DNA of 64,000 nt from Caballeronia glathei (lineage in GTDB: Bacteria; Pseudomonadota; Gammaproteobacteria; Burkholderiales; Burkholderiaceae). A program made the position numbers and the translations under genes. The DNA lies in NCBI RefSeq assembly GCF_000698595.1, contig NZ_JFHC01000027.1, forward strand, positions 34,525-98,524, written 5' to 3'. Below are positions 1-8,854 of the stretch, one piece after another (position 1 is the stretch's first letter; each line of letters begins with the position of its first letter). The notes beneath the pieces are model-generated. The model searched no databases and was not told the origin of the DNA. It saw only the letters and a list, made by a program, of their open reading frames with translations.

Positions 1-791
1 TGTACGACGTGTGCATCGGCGCACTGCGCGAGAAGGCAGCCCGCTCGGGCGTGCAGGCGGCGGACACGCTCGCACAGGCTATCGAGGGGGCGCAGCTCAT
101 CGTTTCCGCGGTGACGGCGCAGGCCGATATCGAAGTGGCCGAAGCTGTTGCGCGCGTCATCGCGCCGGGGCAGGTCTATTTCGACATCAACTCGGTCTCG
201 CCCCGGACCAAGCGGCATGCGCAGTCGGTCATCGAGGCGGCGCGCGCGCACTACGTGGAGGCCGCCGTGATGGCGCCCGTGCCGCCGTACGGCATCGCCG
301 TGCCGATGCTGCTCGGTGGCATGCAGGCGCAACGCACAGGTGCCGCGTTGAACGAACTCGGCTTCGCCTCGCGCACGGTCTCGACGAAGATCGGCGTGGC
401 TTCGGCGGCGAAGATGTCGCGCAGCGTGATGATCAAGGGCATCGAGGCGCTGACGGTGGAATGCCTGCGCGCCGCGCGTCATTACGACGCCGAGTTCATC
501 GTGCTCGAGTCGCTGCGCGAGACGTTCGTCAAGATGCAGCACGACGCCGACCTGCCCGGTTATCTCGTGAGCCGGGTGGCGGAGCACGGGCGCCGGCGTG
601 CCGCCGAGATGCGCGAAGTCGCGCAAACCCTGCGCGACGCGGACATCGAGCCGTTCATGAGCGAGGCGTGCGCGCGGCTGCAGGACGGTGTCGCCGATGC
701 GATGGAGCAGCGAGCGCTCGACTACGCTTCCTTTTCCGCGCCCTTCGACTGGCGCAATTTATTCGATCGCCTCGGCCGCGAGGGCTCGTGA
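1..791 (+). CDS. NAD(P)-binding dehydrogenase, 6-phosphogluconate dehydrogenase-like with DUF1932 domain (5' partial)
   Basis: The reading frame is open from the left edge, so the start and the first part of the Rossmann fold, including the glycine-rich loop, are outside the window. The visible part has the second half of the nucleotide-binding domain (LIVSAVTAQAD, then VYFDINSVSP), and a helical C-terminal domain carrying the AAKMSRSVMIKG stretch where this superfamily keeps its catalytic lysine. The C-terminal domain looks like DUF1932, found in beta-hydroxyacid and phosphogluconate-type dehydrogenases. The substrate cannot be told. It ends 6 bp before the convergent LysR gene. It may belong to the same aromatic-acid catabolic locus as the dioxygenase further right, but it is not in one operon with it. 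Confidence 0.8.
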   Translation, partial: YDVCIGALREKAARSGVQAADTLAQAIEGAQLIVSAVTAQADIEVAEAVARVIAPGQVYFDINSVSPRTKRHAQSVIEAARAHYVEAAVMAPVPPYGIAVPMLLGGMQAQRTGAALNELGFASRTVSTKIGVASAAKMSRSVMIKGIEALTVECLRAARHYDAEFIVLESLRETFVKMQHDADLPGYLVSRVAEHGRRRAAEMREVAQTLRDADIEPFMSEACARLQDGVADAMEQRALDYASFSAPFDWRNLFDRLGREGS

Positions 792-797
792 CGCCGT

Positions 798-2045
798 CTA
801 GCGCCGCACGACCCGCGTCGTGCGTGCGACCTTGTCCACGGCAAGGCGTATCGCGTCGATGAGCGCACGCGCGGCGGGCGACGGCGTGCCGCCCGCGCGC
901 ACGATGAGCCCGATGTCCCTGCGCGTGTTCTGCATGGCGATGTCGAGCGCGACGAGCTGGGCCGACTCGCGCTCGTAATACAGCTGCTGAGCGGACACTG
1001 CCGCGAGCATGTCGGATTGCAGCAGCACGCCGCGAATGATCGCGAGGTCGGCGGTTTCGACGCTCGGCATCGGGGCCTTCAGCCGCGCTCGCTTGAAGAG
1101 CGCTTCGAACAGGCCGCGCGCGGGCGAGTGGCTGCGCGGCAGAATCCATTGGGCCGACGCGATGTCCCTGAGCGCGAGTGCGCGCACGCTCGCGAGCGGG
1201 TGATCGCGGCGAGCGAGCACGACGAGGTCATCCGACATGAGCCGCTCGTTTACGAGGCCGCTTGCCGCATCGTTCGCGCGCAGCGCGCCGAGGACGAAAT
1301 CGATGTCGCCTGCACGCAATCCGGCGACCAGCGTTTCATAGGCGCTTTCGTCCGTCACGATCCGCACGCCCGGATATTGCGCCGCGACGCGCGCGACGGC
1401 CTCCGGCAACAGCAATGTCCGCCCGAGCGGAAGGGCACCCACCGTCACATGACCCTGAATGCTGCCGCGCAGTGCGGCGATGTCGTCGGGAATATGACGC
1501 AACTCGTTCAGTGCGCGTCGCACGTGCAGCAGGAACGTCTCGCCTTCGCTCGTGAGCAGCAGGCCGCGCGGGCTCCGGTAGAAAAGCTGCATGCCCGCGC
1601 CGCTTTCCATGATGCGGATCGCGCTGCTCACCGCAGGCTGGCTGATCCCGAGCGTTTGCGCGGCACTGGGCATGTGCCGGTGCCGCGCAAGCGCAGAAAA
1701 CAGCTGCAGCCGCCGTGTGTTCAGCAGATAGGCGGGCAGCGTGCCTTCGGCGACGGAGCGCCTGCGCGACTGGCGCGCTGCGCACCATTGCGCCAGTTCT
1801 TCCAGCTCGGCGAAGATGCGCTCGCAGCGCTCGATCACGACGCGCCCCGCAGGCGTCGGAAGCATGCCCGAGGAGCGGCGTTCGAACAGGGTTTCGCCGA
1901 CGGCTGTCTCAAGCTCCTGGAGGGAGCGCGTGACCGCCGACTGCGCGCGATACAGCGCTGAAGCCGCGCGCGTCGCGCTGCCGGTCTGCGCCACCAGCCT
2001 GAATGCGCGCAGGTAGGCGAGGTTGAGCAGTTCGGGATTACCCAT
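798..2045 (-). CDS. LysR-family regulator with two tandem HTH domains
   Basis: A 415-residue protein, about 110 residues longer than a normal LysR regulator. The extra length is a second LysR-type winged HTH. The first covers roughly residues 8-67 (TRAASALYRAQSAVTRSLQELE), the second about 113-172 (SAAQTLGISQPAVSSAIRIME). Both keep the usual AA..L..SQ.AVS pattern and a following LF.R wing. An effector-binding domain occupies about 190-405. It is divergent from the dioxygenase genes, with a 522-bp gap between the two starts, so control of ring-cleavage genes in response to an aromatic acid is the likely role (inference from position). ATG start. Confidence 0.85.
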   Translation of the reverse strand: MGNPELLNLAYLRAFRLVAQTGSATRAASALYRAQSAVTRSLQELETAVGETLFERRSSGMLPTPAGRVVIERCERIFAELEELAQWCAARQSRRRSVAEGTLPAYLLNTRRLQLFSALARHRHMPSAAQTLGISQPAVSSAIRIMESGAGMQLFYRSPRGLLLTSEGETFLLHVRRALNELRHIPDDIAALRGSIQGHVTVGALPLGRTLLLPEAVARVAAQYPGVRIVTDESAYETLVAGLRAGDIDFVLGALRANDAASGLVNERLMSDDLVVLARRDHPLASVRALALRDIASAQWILPRSHSPARGLFEALFKRARLKAPMPSVETADLAIIRGVLLQSDMLAAVSAQQLYYERESAQLVALDIAMQNTRRDIGLIVRAGGTPSPAARALIDAIRLAVDKVARTTRVVRR

Positions 2046-2567
2046 TCAAAGTCTCCATGGCGTCACGCCGCGCCCGCGATCAGATGCAGCGCGTATTGGT
2101 GGCTATGGGCGAAGACCTGCAGCACGAACGGGCGCTGTATTCGAGGCTTCGCCGAAGGCGGGAGCGACCGTTGGCCGGGTGGTTTCATTCATCGCGAGTC
2201 GTCTGGATCTGCGTCCGAGTATAGCGGCCCGAGGCGGCTCGGGAAAGCTCGAAGGCCCTTCATGCGATGTCGTTCTTCGGCCATCGAATCCATTTATCGG
2301 CATGTGTGAGGGAAGTGCTCATGACGGCGCCCCGCGAGGCATGTGCCGGCTGCCGTCAGCGCCTTGATGCGTCGAGCCGGAAGCGCCCTCAACAACTATT
2401 CGTTGCGCAGATTACGACCGATTAGCCTGCCTTATCGGGTTTTGTACGAGCAAACCGTGCTATTGCCAAACTTGCCCATTCCGGTAATTTGCTATTCAGA
2501 GACGGCCGGGGCGCCATCTGATTTGCAGGCGCTTCTCGCAACGCACATTGATACGCAAGGGACTGAC
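2046..2567. other. Divergent intergenic region between the LysR gene and the dioxygenase genes
   Basis: 522 bp with no convincing gene. The forward reading frame of the dioxygenase is open upstream to 2343, but the extra 75 residues do not look like the family and the SD sequence AAGGGAC sits just before 2568. The right half (about 2390-2510) is clearly more AT-rich than its surroundings and is the likely promoter and regulator-binding region. No perfect palindrome was found by eye. Confidence 0.4.
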
Positions 2568-3413
2568 ATGGCAAGAATCATCGGTGGCATCGGCACCTCT
2601 CACGTGCCGACAATAGGCGCGGCCTACGACAACGAGAAGCAGAACGACCCTGCATGGGCGCCTCTCTTCAAAGGATACGAACCGGTCGCCGAATGGCTGG
2701 CCGAGAAGCAGCCGGACGTGATGGTGATGTTCTACAACGACCATGCGAACAGCTTCTTCTTCGATTGCTATCCCACGTTCGCGCTCGGTGTGTCGCCGAA
2801 TCACGAATTCGCGGACGAGGGCGCGGGCAAGCGTCCGCTGCCCGGCATCGCCGGTCATCCGGAACTCGCGATTCACATCGGCGAGCAGATGATCTCCGAC
2901 GAGTTCGACCTGACGATCTTTCAGGAGCGCCCGCTCGACCACGGCTGCAATTCGCCGCTTTCCCTGATGCTGCCTCATGCGGGCGGCTGGCCGCTCGCGC
3001 TCGTTCCGATGGAAGTGAACGTGCTGCAATACCCGCTGCCGACGGCAAACCGCTGCTATCGGCTTGGTCAGTCGCTGCGCCGTGCGGTGGAGTCGTATCC
3101 CGAGGATCTGAAGGTGGTGGTGGTCGGCACGGGCGGGCTGTCTCACCAGGTACACGGAGAGCGCAGCGGCTTCAACAATACCGATTGGGACACCGAGTTC
3201 CTGGATCTCATCGTGCGCGACCCGCAGCGGCTCGCCGCAATGAAGCATGTGGACTACGTGCGGCTCGGCGGCGCCGAGAATGTCGAGACGATCATGTGGC
3301 TCGCGATGCGCGGCGCACTCGCGCCGAACATCAGGGAACTCCATCGCAACTATTATCTGGCGACGAGCACGGCGATGGCCGTGACGCTTTACGAGGACGA
3401 GGTGCCGCAATGA
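2568..3413 (+). CDS. Class III extradiol dioxygenase catalytic (LigB-type) subunit, gallate/protocatechuate 4,5-dioxygenase family
   Basis: 281 residues. This is the iron-binding subunit of a non-haem Fe(II) enzyme that opens the ring of gallate or protocatechuate by 4,5-cleavage. Expected metal ligands are present: His12 (GTSH), His59 (YNDH) and Glu240 (ENVETIMW). The catalytic-base histidine is His193 in GGLSHQVHG, and His125 in PLDHG is conserved. From memory of the family, the sequence resembles the N-terminal half of single-chain gallate dioxygenases (GalA/DesB) more than LigB, for example in MARIIGG and GERSGFNN. The start at 2568 is chosen because the SD (AAGGGAC) precedes it and MARIIGG is the family N-terminus. 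The stop overlaps the next start as ATGA, which indicates translational coupling. Substrate choice is an inference. Confidence 0.88.
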   Translation: MARIIGGIGTSHVPTIGAAYDNEKQNDPAWAPLFKGYEPVAEWLAEKQPDVMVMFYNDHANSFFFDCYPTFALGVSPNHEFADEGAGKRPLPGIAGHPELAIHIGEQMISDEFDLTIFQERPLDHGCNSPLSLMLPHAGGWPLALVPMEVNVLQYPLPTANRCYRLGQSLRRAVESYPEDLKVVVVGTGGLSHQVHGERSGFNNTDWDTEFLDLIVRDPQRLAAMKHVDYVRLGGAENVETIMWLAMRGALAPNIRELHRNYYLATSTAMAVTLYEDEVPQ

Positions 3414-3769
3414 ATCCCCAACTGACGGGCATCGAGGAGCTGACGGGGACCTACCCGTTCGACATTCGCCAAAGCATCAAGGCGCTGCGCCTGAACCGCT
3501 TCTTCTGGCAGATGCGCGAGCACGAGGCGCGTGAGCGCTGGCTGAATGAGCGCAGCAGCGCCTACGACGCGGCAGGCCTGACCGGCGAGGAGCGCGCGCT
3601 GGTGGACAACACCGACTGGCTCGGGCTCGTGCGCTACGGCGTGTCCTTCTTCGTGCTCGAGAAGTTCGCGCGTGTCGTGAAGATCAGCAATCTCGGCATG
3701 TACGCATCGATGCGCGGCGAGACCCTCGAAGCGTTTCTCAGGACGCGCAACGTGCCGGGCGCGGCCTAG
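3410..3769 (+). CDS. Extradiol dioxygenase small (LigA-type) subunit
   Basis: 119 residues. This is the all-helical alpha subunit that caps the LigB active site. Recognisable family features are GTYPFDIRQSIKALRLN near the N-terminus and YGVSFFVLEKFARVV...SNLGMYASMRGETLEAFLRTR in the C-terminal half. It starts inside the stop of the catalytic subunit (ATGA), giving the order beta then alpha. Classical protocatechuate 4,5-dioxygenase operons have alpha then beta; in gallate dioxygenases both parts are fused as LigB-LigA in one chain. The two genes here therefore look like a gallate-type enzyme encoded as two chains. About 108 bp separate it from the methyltransferase remnant. Confidence 0.85.
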   Translation: MNPQLTGIEELTGTYPFDIRQSIKALRLNRFFWQMREHEARERWLNERSSAYDAAGLTGEERALVDNTDWLGLVRYGVSFFVLEKFARVVKISNLGMYASMRGETLEAFLRTRNVPGAA

Positions 3770-3877
3770 CGTCCCGCGTGCCCGGCGCGGAAGCTCACAT
3801 CCGGGCGTGATCGCACACTGGCGCGCAATCAATCAATCGCGCCCTGTCAGTCTGAACGGCTTTATGGAGATTTTTCG

Positions 3878-4489
3878 ATGCTGGACGCAAAGGTCCTCGC
3901 AGTGCTCGACATCTATCACGCAAGGATGTCGGAAGAACGCAAAACCCGGCCCGCGAACCCCTCGGCCGCCGCCCTCGACGACCGGCTGCTCGCGGTCGGA
4001 CCGGATACCGGTCAACTGCTCAACATCCTGGCGAAAAGCCAGAAGGCGCCGGCCATCCTGGAGCTAGGCACCTCCTACGGCTATTCCGCGATATGGCTGG
4101 CAGACGCGGCCCGCGCGGCCGGCGGCCGCCTCGTCACGATGGAGCTGCACGACTACAAGTCCGACTATGCGCGGCAAATGTCGGTATAGGCGGGCCTTGC
4201 CGGCCATGTCGATTTCGAGGTGGGCGATGCCGTGAGCATGATCGCCGGCCTGCCTCACGGTATCGACTTCGTGCTGGTCGATCTCTGGAAAGACCTGTAT
4301 GTGCCGTGTCTCGAAGCGCTCTATCCGAAGCTCAACGCGGGCGCGATCATCGTCGCGGACAACATGATTCTTCCCGGCGGCGAAGCGGTTAACCGGTACG
4401 CCCGGGCCGTGCGTTCGAAGCCCGGGATGTCGGGCATACGGGTGCCGGTCGGATCGGGCCTCGAGATAAGCCGCTTTGGCGGCGACTGA
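3878..4489 (+). pseudogene. SAM-dependent O-methyltransferase gene interrupted by an in-frame TAG
   Basis: A 203-codon frame with SAM methyltransferase features: ILELGTSYGYSAIWLA (motif I, about residues 61-76), an acidic end of beta2 (VTMELHD), and after the break DFVLVDLWKD and GAIIVADNM. The frame is stopped at 4187-4189 (TAG), right after ARQMSV, and continues in the same frame with AGLAGHVDFEVGDA. A single A-to-T change from AAG (Lys) would explain it. There is a good SD (GGAG, 8 bp) before the ATG at 3878. The two halves are about 103 and 100 codons. It is either a recent pseudogene or a sequencing error. It follows the dioxygenase genes on the same strand, so the intact gene may have acted on methoxylated or hydroxylated aromatic acids (inference). 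Confidence 0.75.
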
Positions 4490-4595
4490 GCGCGGGCTGG
4501 AGCGGCGCATTCCGCCAGCGTCAGCAGCCGCAGCCGCGAACGAGGCCGTAGGCAGCTCCGTCCCGCCGGCTTGCACTCATCCGGCGTAGACGGGG

Positions 4596-5297
4596 TCACG
4601 CATGCGGCTTCCCGGGCAGGCGCTGCCCGAGGTGCTTGCGCGCCGCGGGGCTGAGCACCCCGCCGAAGAACAGATCCAGCGCCTTCTCCAATGCCTCGCG
4701 CGGCGCGAGGTGCGTTCTTGCGAGCAGCGCCGGATCGTGGACGCCTCGCGCCACCTGCAGCCAGTATTCCGCAAGGAAGGTCACGTCGATATCCGCGCGG
4801 ATCATCCCCTGCTCGATGCCGAGCTGCATCACGCGGCCGAACACGGTCGGAATATTGCGTTCCTTGATGGCCTGGATCTCGTCGAAAAGCTGCGGCGCGA
4901 AGCGGTTCAGGTCCCGCAGAAAGTCGGGGGACATGACGCCCACATGATCGGCGACCGTGCGCAGCAGGCGTTCGAGCTTTTCGGGGAACCGCCCGGGGCC
5001 GTCCAGTATGGCCGAGACCTGACGGCGGATGGAAACGCCCGTTGCCGCGATGATCGCGGCAACCATCGCGTCCTTCGACGGGAAGTGCACGTAGAGCGTC
5101 TTTTTGCTCATGCCGAGCGCGAGCGCCAGCCGGTCCATCGTCAGGCCACTATAGTGATCCCGAAACAGTATTTCGCGTGCGGCGGCGAGGATGGTACCGG
5201 CCGGCCCTTCGTCGAAGTCGACAGGAGGGAAAGATAACGGCGATGTTGCGATTTTGGTTTCCTCGCATGGGCAAGAGTTCGGGGGCGCATCCTGCAT
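4596..5297 (-). CDS. TetR/AcrR-family repressor of the adjacent efflux operon
   Basis: 233 residues. The N-terminal HTH lies at about residues 40-85 (LTMDRLALALGMSKKTLYVHFPSKDAM), in the typical TetR form. The C-terminal ligand domain is helical and variable, with a low-complexity N-terminal extension of about 30 residues. The start codon directly abuts the stop of the outer-membrane factor gene, so it is the last gene of the leftward operon HlyD, ATPase, permease, OMF, TetR. That arrangement suggests autoregulated repression of the pump, with the ligand unknown. The gene order recalls ybiH/cecR next to ybhGFSR in E. coli. Confidence 0.85.
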   Translation of the reverse strand: MQDAPPNSCPCEETKIATSPLSFPPVDFDEGPAGTILAAAREILFRDHYSGLTMDRLALALGMSKKTLYVHFPSKDAMVAAIIAATGVSIRRQVSAILDGPGRFPEKLERLLRTVADHVGVMSPDFLRDLNRFAPQLFDEIQAIKERNIPTVFGRVMQLGIEQGMIRADIDVTFLAEYWLQVARGVHDPALLARTHLAPREALEKALDLFFGGVLSPAARKHLGQRLPGKPHA

Positions 5298-6758
5298 TCA
5301 CGGTCGGCCCGCCAGCGACGCCGCATCCAGGCCGCCGCCCAGCGCCTGAAAGAGCGCGGCTGTATCGGTGAGCCGGTCGGCATGTGCGCGGGTTCGATCG
5401 AGTGCCGTCTGGAGGACCTGCCGCTGCGCGTCGAGCAAGCCGAACTGGCTGACGCCGCCCGCCGCATACTGCGCCCGAGCGATCTCGAAGCTGGCTTGCG
5501 CCTGTTGCGCCGCGTCGTCGCGTGCGTGGAGTTCGCGGGCGTCGTTCTGAAGCGCGGTCAGCGTGTCCGCCACCTGTTGAAGCGACTGAAGCACGGTTTG
5601 CTGATAGCCCGCCAGGGAGGCATCGTAAGCCGCCTCCGCGGAGCGCTTCCTCGCGCGCAGTTCTCCACCGTGGAAAAGCGGCTGCGTGAGATTCAGCCCG
5701 ATGTTCCAGATGTTCAGTCCGTTCACCACGTCCTGGATGCTCGTGCGCTGGGAGCCGATTCCCGCGGATAGCGAAAACTGCGGATACAGGTTGGCCGTCG
5801 CGACGCCGACATTCGCGCTCGCCTGATGCAGCAATGCCTCGGATGCGCGTATGTCCGGGCGTTCGCGCGCGAGCGTCGATGGCAAGGTGAGCGGAATGTG
5901 TTCGGGCAGATGAAGCGATGCGAGCGTGAGTTCATCGAAGTTCGCCTGCGACGGCGCGCGCCCGAGGAGAATGGCCAGCTGATGATCGGCCTGAGCGAGC
6001 TGGGTTGCAAGCGGCGGCAGCGAGGCGCGTGTTTGCGCGAACAGGGTCCGCTGGCTGCGTACGTCGAGTTCCGATACGCCGCCCGCCGCATGACGCGCTT
6101 CCATGATGGACAACTGTTGCGCCTGGGCGTCGGCGAGACGCCGCGTCAGCGCAATCTGCTCCTGAAGCGATGCGCGCCGCACGGCGCCCGACACGACGTT
6201 TCCTGCGATCGACAGGCGGGCCGCGTCGAACTGGAACCCTTCATAGTCGACTTGCGCCATCGCTGCTTCGAGCGCGCGCCGGTTACCGCCGAAGATGTCG
6301 AACGTATAGGACACGCTGACCGAAGCGTTGAAGAGCGAGAACGGTCCGGGGTTCGGCACGTCGGGCACGCCGAACGCTGCGGGGTCCACTCGCTGCCGCG
6401 AGCCCGATATCGCTGCGTCGACACTCGGGAACCGTGTGGCGCCGGCCTGCGCGTTGTAGGTCTCGCGCGCTTCGATCAGTTTCGCGCGGGCTTGCGCAAG
6501 CGTCGGGCTTTGCCGCAGGGCTTCGTCCACGAGACGGTCGAGCGCGTCGGAGCGAAACTGCGTCCACCACATCGGCGTGGCGTGCCCGGCGGCGGTGAAT
6601 GTCTGCGCCGAACCGCCCGCGCCATCGGCCGCCGCGGTGGCGTGGGGCGCGGCGTCGCGGGTGTAGGTCGGGGTTTCGGGCGCGGCTGGTGTGTGGAAGT
6701 CGGGGCCGACCGCGCACCCGGACAGGGCGACGATCGACAGAAGCGCGAGGTGTTTCAT
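5298..6758 (-). CDS. NodT/OprM-type outer-membrane efflux lipoprotein
   Basis: 486 residues, the usual length for this family. It has a lipoprotein signal (MKHLALLSIVALSGC, Cys15), followed by the CAVGPDF start typical of NodT/OprM factors. Two repeated TolC-like halves follow, with long helical stretches, ARANVGVATANLYPQFSLSA-type sequence around residue 320, and a C-terminal ARAQYAAGGVSQFGLLDAQRQVL helix. It forms the trimeric outer-membrane duct for the inner-membrane pump. It starts 12 bp after the ABC permease gene. It may also serve the MacAB-like system on the other side of 10 kb, which has no OMF of its own (inference). Confidence 0.9.
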   Translation of the reverse strand: MKHLALLSIVALSGCAVGPDFHTPAAPETPTYTRDAAPHATAAADGAGGSAQTFTAAGHATPMWWTQFRSDALDRLVDEALRQSPTLAQARAKLIEARETYNAQAGATRFPSVDAAISGSRQRVDPAAFGVPDVPNPGPFSLFNASVSVSYTFDIFGGNRRALEAAMAQVDYEGFQFDAARLSIAGNVVSGAVRRASLQEQIALTRRLADAQAQQLSIMEARHAAGGVSELDVRSQRTLFAQTRASLPPLATQLAQADHQLAILLGRAPSQANFDELTLASLHLPEHIPLTLPSTLARERPDIRASEALLHQASANVGVATANLYPQFSLSAGIGSQRTSIQDVVNGLNIWNIGLNLTQPLFHGGELRARKRSAEAAYDASLAGYQQTVLQSLQQVADTLTALQNDARELHARDDAAQQAQASFEIARAQYAAGGVSQFGLLDAQRQVLQTALDRTRAHADRLTDTAALFQALGGGLDAASLAGRP

Positions 6759-6770
6759 GGCGGCGTATTC

Positions 6771-7913
6771 CTAGTCGAGCGTGCGCCGATAAAAGCGCAG
6801 CGCGATGCCCATGACGATGACCGTGAAGAGCGCCATCGGCCAGACCGACGGCCACAGGTCTTCCCAGCCGTTGCCCTTGAGCACGATGCCTCGAATCAGC
6901 CGGTTGAAGTAGGTGAGCGGCAGCAGATTGCCGATGAACTGCGCCCACGCCGGCATGCCGGAGAACGGAAACATGAACCCGGAGAGCAGGATGTTGGGCA
7001 GGAAGTAGAACACGGTCAGCTGCATCGCCTGCAGCTGGTTCCGGGCGAGCGAGGACAGCGTGATGCCGACCGTGAGATTCGCCGCGATGAACAGCAGCGC
7101 GGAGAGATAGATCGCGATTGCGCTGCCGACAAACGGAACGTGAAAGACGAAGCGCGTTGCGACAAGAATGATCGATGCCTGGATCAGGCCGATGATCACG
7201 TAGGGCACGATCTTGCCGGTCATGACTTCCACGGGGAGCACGGGCGTTGCGAGCAGGTTTTCCATCGTGCCGCGCTCGCGTTCCCGCGTGATCGCAAGGC
7301 CGGTCATCATCACGAGCGTCATCGTCAGTATCACGCCCATCAGGCCGGGCACGACGTTGTACTGTGTGATTCCCTCGGGGTTGTACAGGTTGTGAACCTT
7401 CACGTCGAATGCGGCCGGGGCGCCGTTCAGATGCGCGAGCGCGCCGGTGAGGTCCTTGTCGGCGACAGGCTGCACGAGGCCGGACAGCGCGGCGACGGCG
7501 GTGTTCGTGGCGGTCGGGTCCGTGGCGTCTGCCTCCACGAGCAGCGATGGACGTTCGCCGCGGATCAGCTTCTTCGAGAAGTCGACGGGCACGTTCAGCA
7601 CAAACTGCACGCGTCCCTGAGCGAGCGCGCGACGGCCCGCTTGCTCGTCAGGCAGCGTCTCGACAAAGTTGAAATAGGCGGAGTTCTTCATCGCGGCGAT
7701 GAAGCTGCGCGAAAAGGCGCTGTTGTCGCCGATGATGACGGCCGTCGGCATGTGCTTCGGGTCGGTATTGATCGCGAAGCCGAACAGGGCGAGCTGGATG
7801 ATGGGCAGCCCCACGATCATGCCGAACGTGACGCGGTCGCGTCGCAACTGAAGGAACTCCTTGAGGACGATGCTCCACCAGCGCGTTGCCGAGAACATGA
7901 CGCGTTCGGTCAC
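6771..7913 (-). CDS. ABC-2 type transporter permease (YbhR/YhhJ-like)
   Basis: 380 residues. A single membrane helix near residues 28-48 is followed by a large periplasmic domain of about 150 residues, then about five membrane segments, including VVPGLMGVILTMTLVMMTGLAITRERERGTME, the ABC-2 hallmark. The GTG start at 7913 is preferred because it overlaps the ATPase stop as GTGA, just as the ATPase start overlaps the HlyD stop; an ATG five codons downstream (7898) is also possible. It makes the membrane part of a tripartite drug or lipid exporter. Only one permease is present, so it would act as a homodimer. Confidence 0.87.
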   Translation of the reverse strand: MTERVMFSATRWWSIVLKEFLQLRRDRVTFGMIVGLPIIQLALFGFAINTDPKHMPTAVIIGDNSAFSRSFIAAMKNSAYFNFVETLPDEQAGRRALAQGRVQFVLNVPVDFSKKLIRGERPSLLVEADATDPTATNTAVAALSGLVQPVADKDLTGALAHLNGAPAAFDVKVHNLYNPEGITQYNVVPGLMGVILTMTLVMMTGLAITRERERGTMENLLATPVLPVEVMTGKIVPYVIIGLIQASIILVATRFVFHVPFVGSAIAIYLSALLFIAANLTVGITLSSLARNQLQAMQLTVFYFLPNILLSGFMFPFSGMPAWAQFIGNLLPLTYFNRLIRGIVLKGNGWEDLWPSVWPMALFTVIVMGIALRFYRRTLD

Positions 7914-8854
7914 GATGATGCTCCGAAGTTGTCCTTCGAGTGGCTCATCAGATAGATGAACACGTCTTCGAGTCCGGTGGCGATGCGTTCGATGCGCAGC
8001 GGCGTGCCGTCCGTCGCCTGTCTGACCGCGCGTTCGAGCGCGGCATGATCGCTGCCGCTCACGTGCAGCGCCGAGCCGAACACGACGGTCTGATCGATGC
8101 CGGGCGTCTTGCGCAGTTGTTCGGACAGCGTGCTCAGGTGTTCGCCGTGGATCGCCCAGGTTTCGAGGTCTTGCGATTCGATCACCTCGCTCGCCGTCCC
8201 CTTGGCGAGCAGCTTGCCGTATGCGATATAGGCGAGCTTGTGGCAGCGTTCGGCTTCGTCCATGTAATGCGTGCTGACGAGCACGGAAATGCCGCTCGCC
8301 GCGAGCCGGTGAAGTTCTTCCCAGAAGTCGCGCCGCGCCGTCGGATCGACGCCGGCGGTCGGTTCGTCGAGCAGCAGCAGCCTGGGTTCGTGCAGCATGC
8401 ATGCAGCCAGTGCAAGCCGCTGTTTCCAGCCTCCGGACAGCGAACCGGTGAGCTGGCTCGCGCGGGTCTCAAGGCCGAGCGCTTCGAGCGACCGGTCGAC
8501 GGCTTCCCGGCGATTGCGCATCTGATAGATGCGCGCGACGAAGTCGAGATTCTCCCGGATGGTCAGGTCTTCCCAATACGAGAAGCGCTGCGTCATGTAG
8601 CCGACATTGCGCTTGATCTGCGCACTCTCGCGGCGGATGTCGTACCCGAGGCACGTGCCCGTGCCCGAATCGGGAGTGAGCAGGCCGCACATCAGGCGGA
8701 TGGATGTCGTCTTGCCGCTGCCGTTCGGGCCGAGAAAACCGAATATCTCGCCGCGGCCGACCTGAAGGGAGACATCGTTGACGACGTGCTTGTCGCCGAA
8801 ATGCTTGTTCAGGTTCTGCACGTCGATGACGTATTCCTGTGTGGACGCATTCAT
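7910..8854 (-). CDS. ABC transporter ATP-binding protein of the ABC-2 exporter
   Basis: 314 residues, one nucleotide-binding domain. Walker A is GPNGSGKTT (about residues 43-51), the Q-loop area is YMTQRFSYWEDLT, the signature is LSGGWKQRLALA, and Walker B is LLLLDEPTAGVD, followed by the switch histidine in STHYMDEAERC. It has the C-terminal extension common in ABC-2 drug exporters (DrrA/CcmA type). The ATG at 8854 overlaps the stop of the membrane-fusion gene as ATGA. The larger frame to 9235 is only antisense-like extension into that gene. Confidence 0.92.
   Translation of the reverse strand: MNASTQEYVIDVQNLNKHFGDKHVVNDVSLQVGRGEIFGFLGPNGSGKTTSIRLMCGLLTPDSGTGTCLGYDIRRESAQIKRNVGYMTQRFSYWEDLTIRENLDFVARIYQMRNRREAVDRSLEALGLETRASQLTGSLSGGWKQRLALAACMLHEPRLLLLDEPTAGVDPTARRDFWEELHRLAASGISVLVSTHYMDEAERCHKLAYIAYGKLLAKGTASEVIESQDLETWAIHGEHLSTLSEQLRKTPGIDQTVVFGSALHVSGSDHAALERAVRQATDGTPLRIERIATGLEDVFIYLMSHSKDNFGASS

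Noticed and set aside
2343..2567. A 75-residue N-terminal extension of the dioxygenase catalytic subunit
   Set aside because: Family members begin with MARIIGG, and a good SD precedes the ATG at 2568; the extension is not family-like.
5826..7955. A 709-codon open frame on the + strand opposite the outer-membrane factor and ABC permease genes
   Set aside because: It is a GC-bias shadow of two clear genes on the other strand, rich in Arg, His and Glu, without domain, start or SD support.
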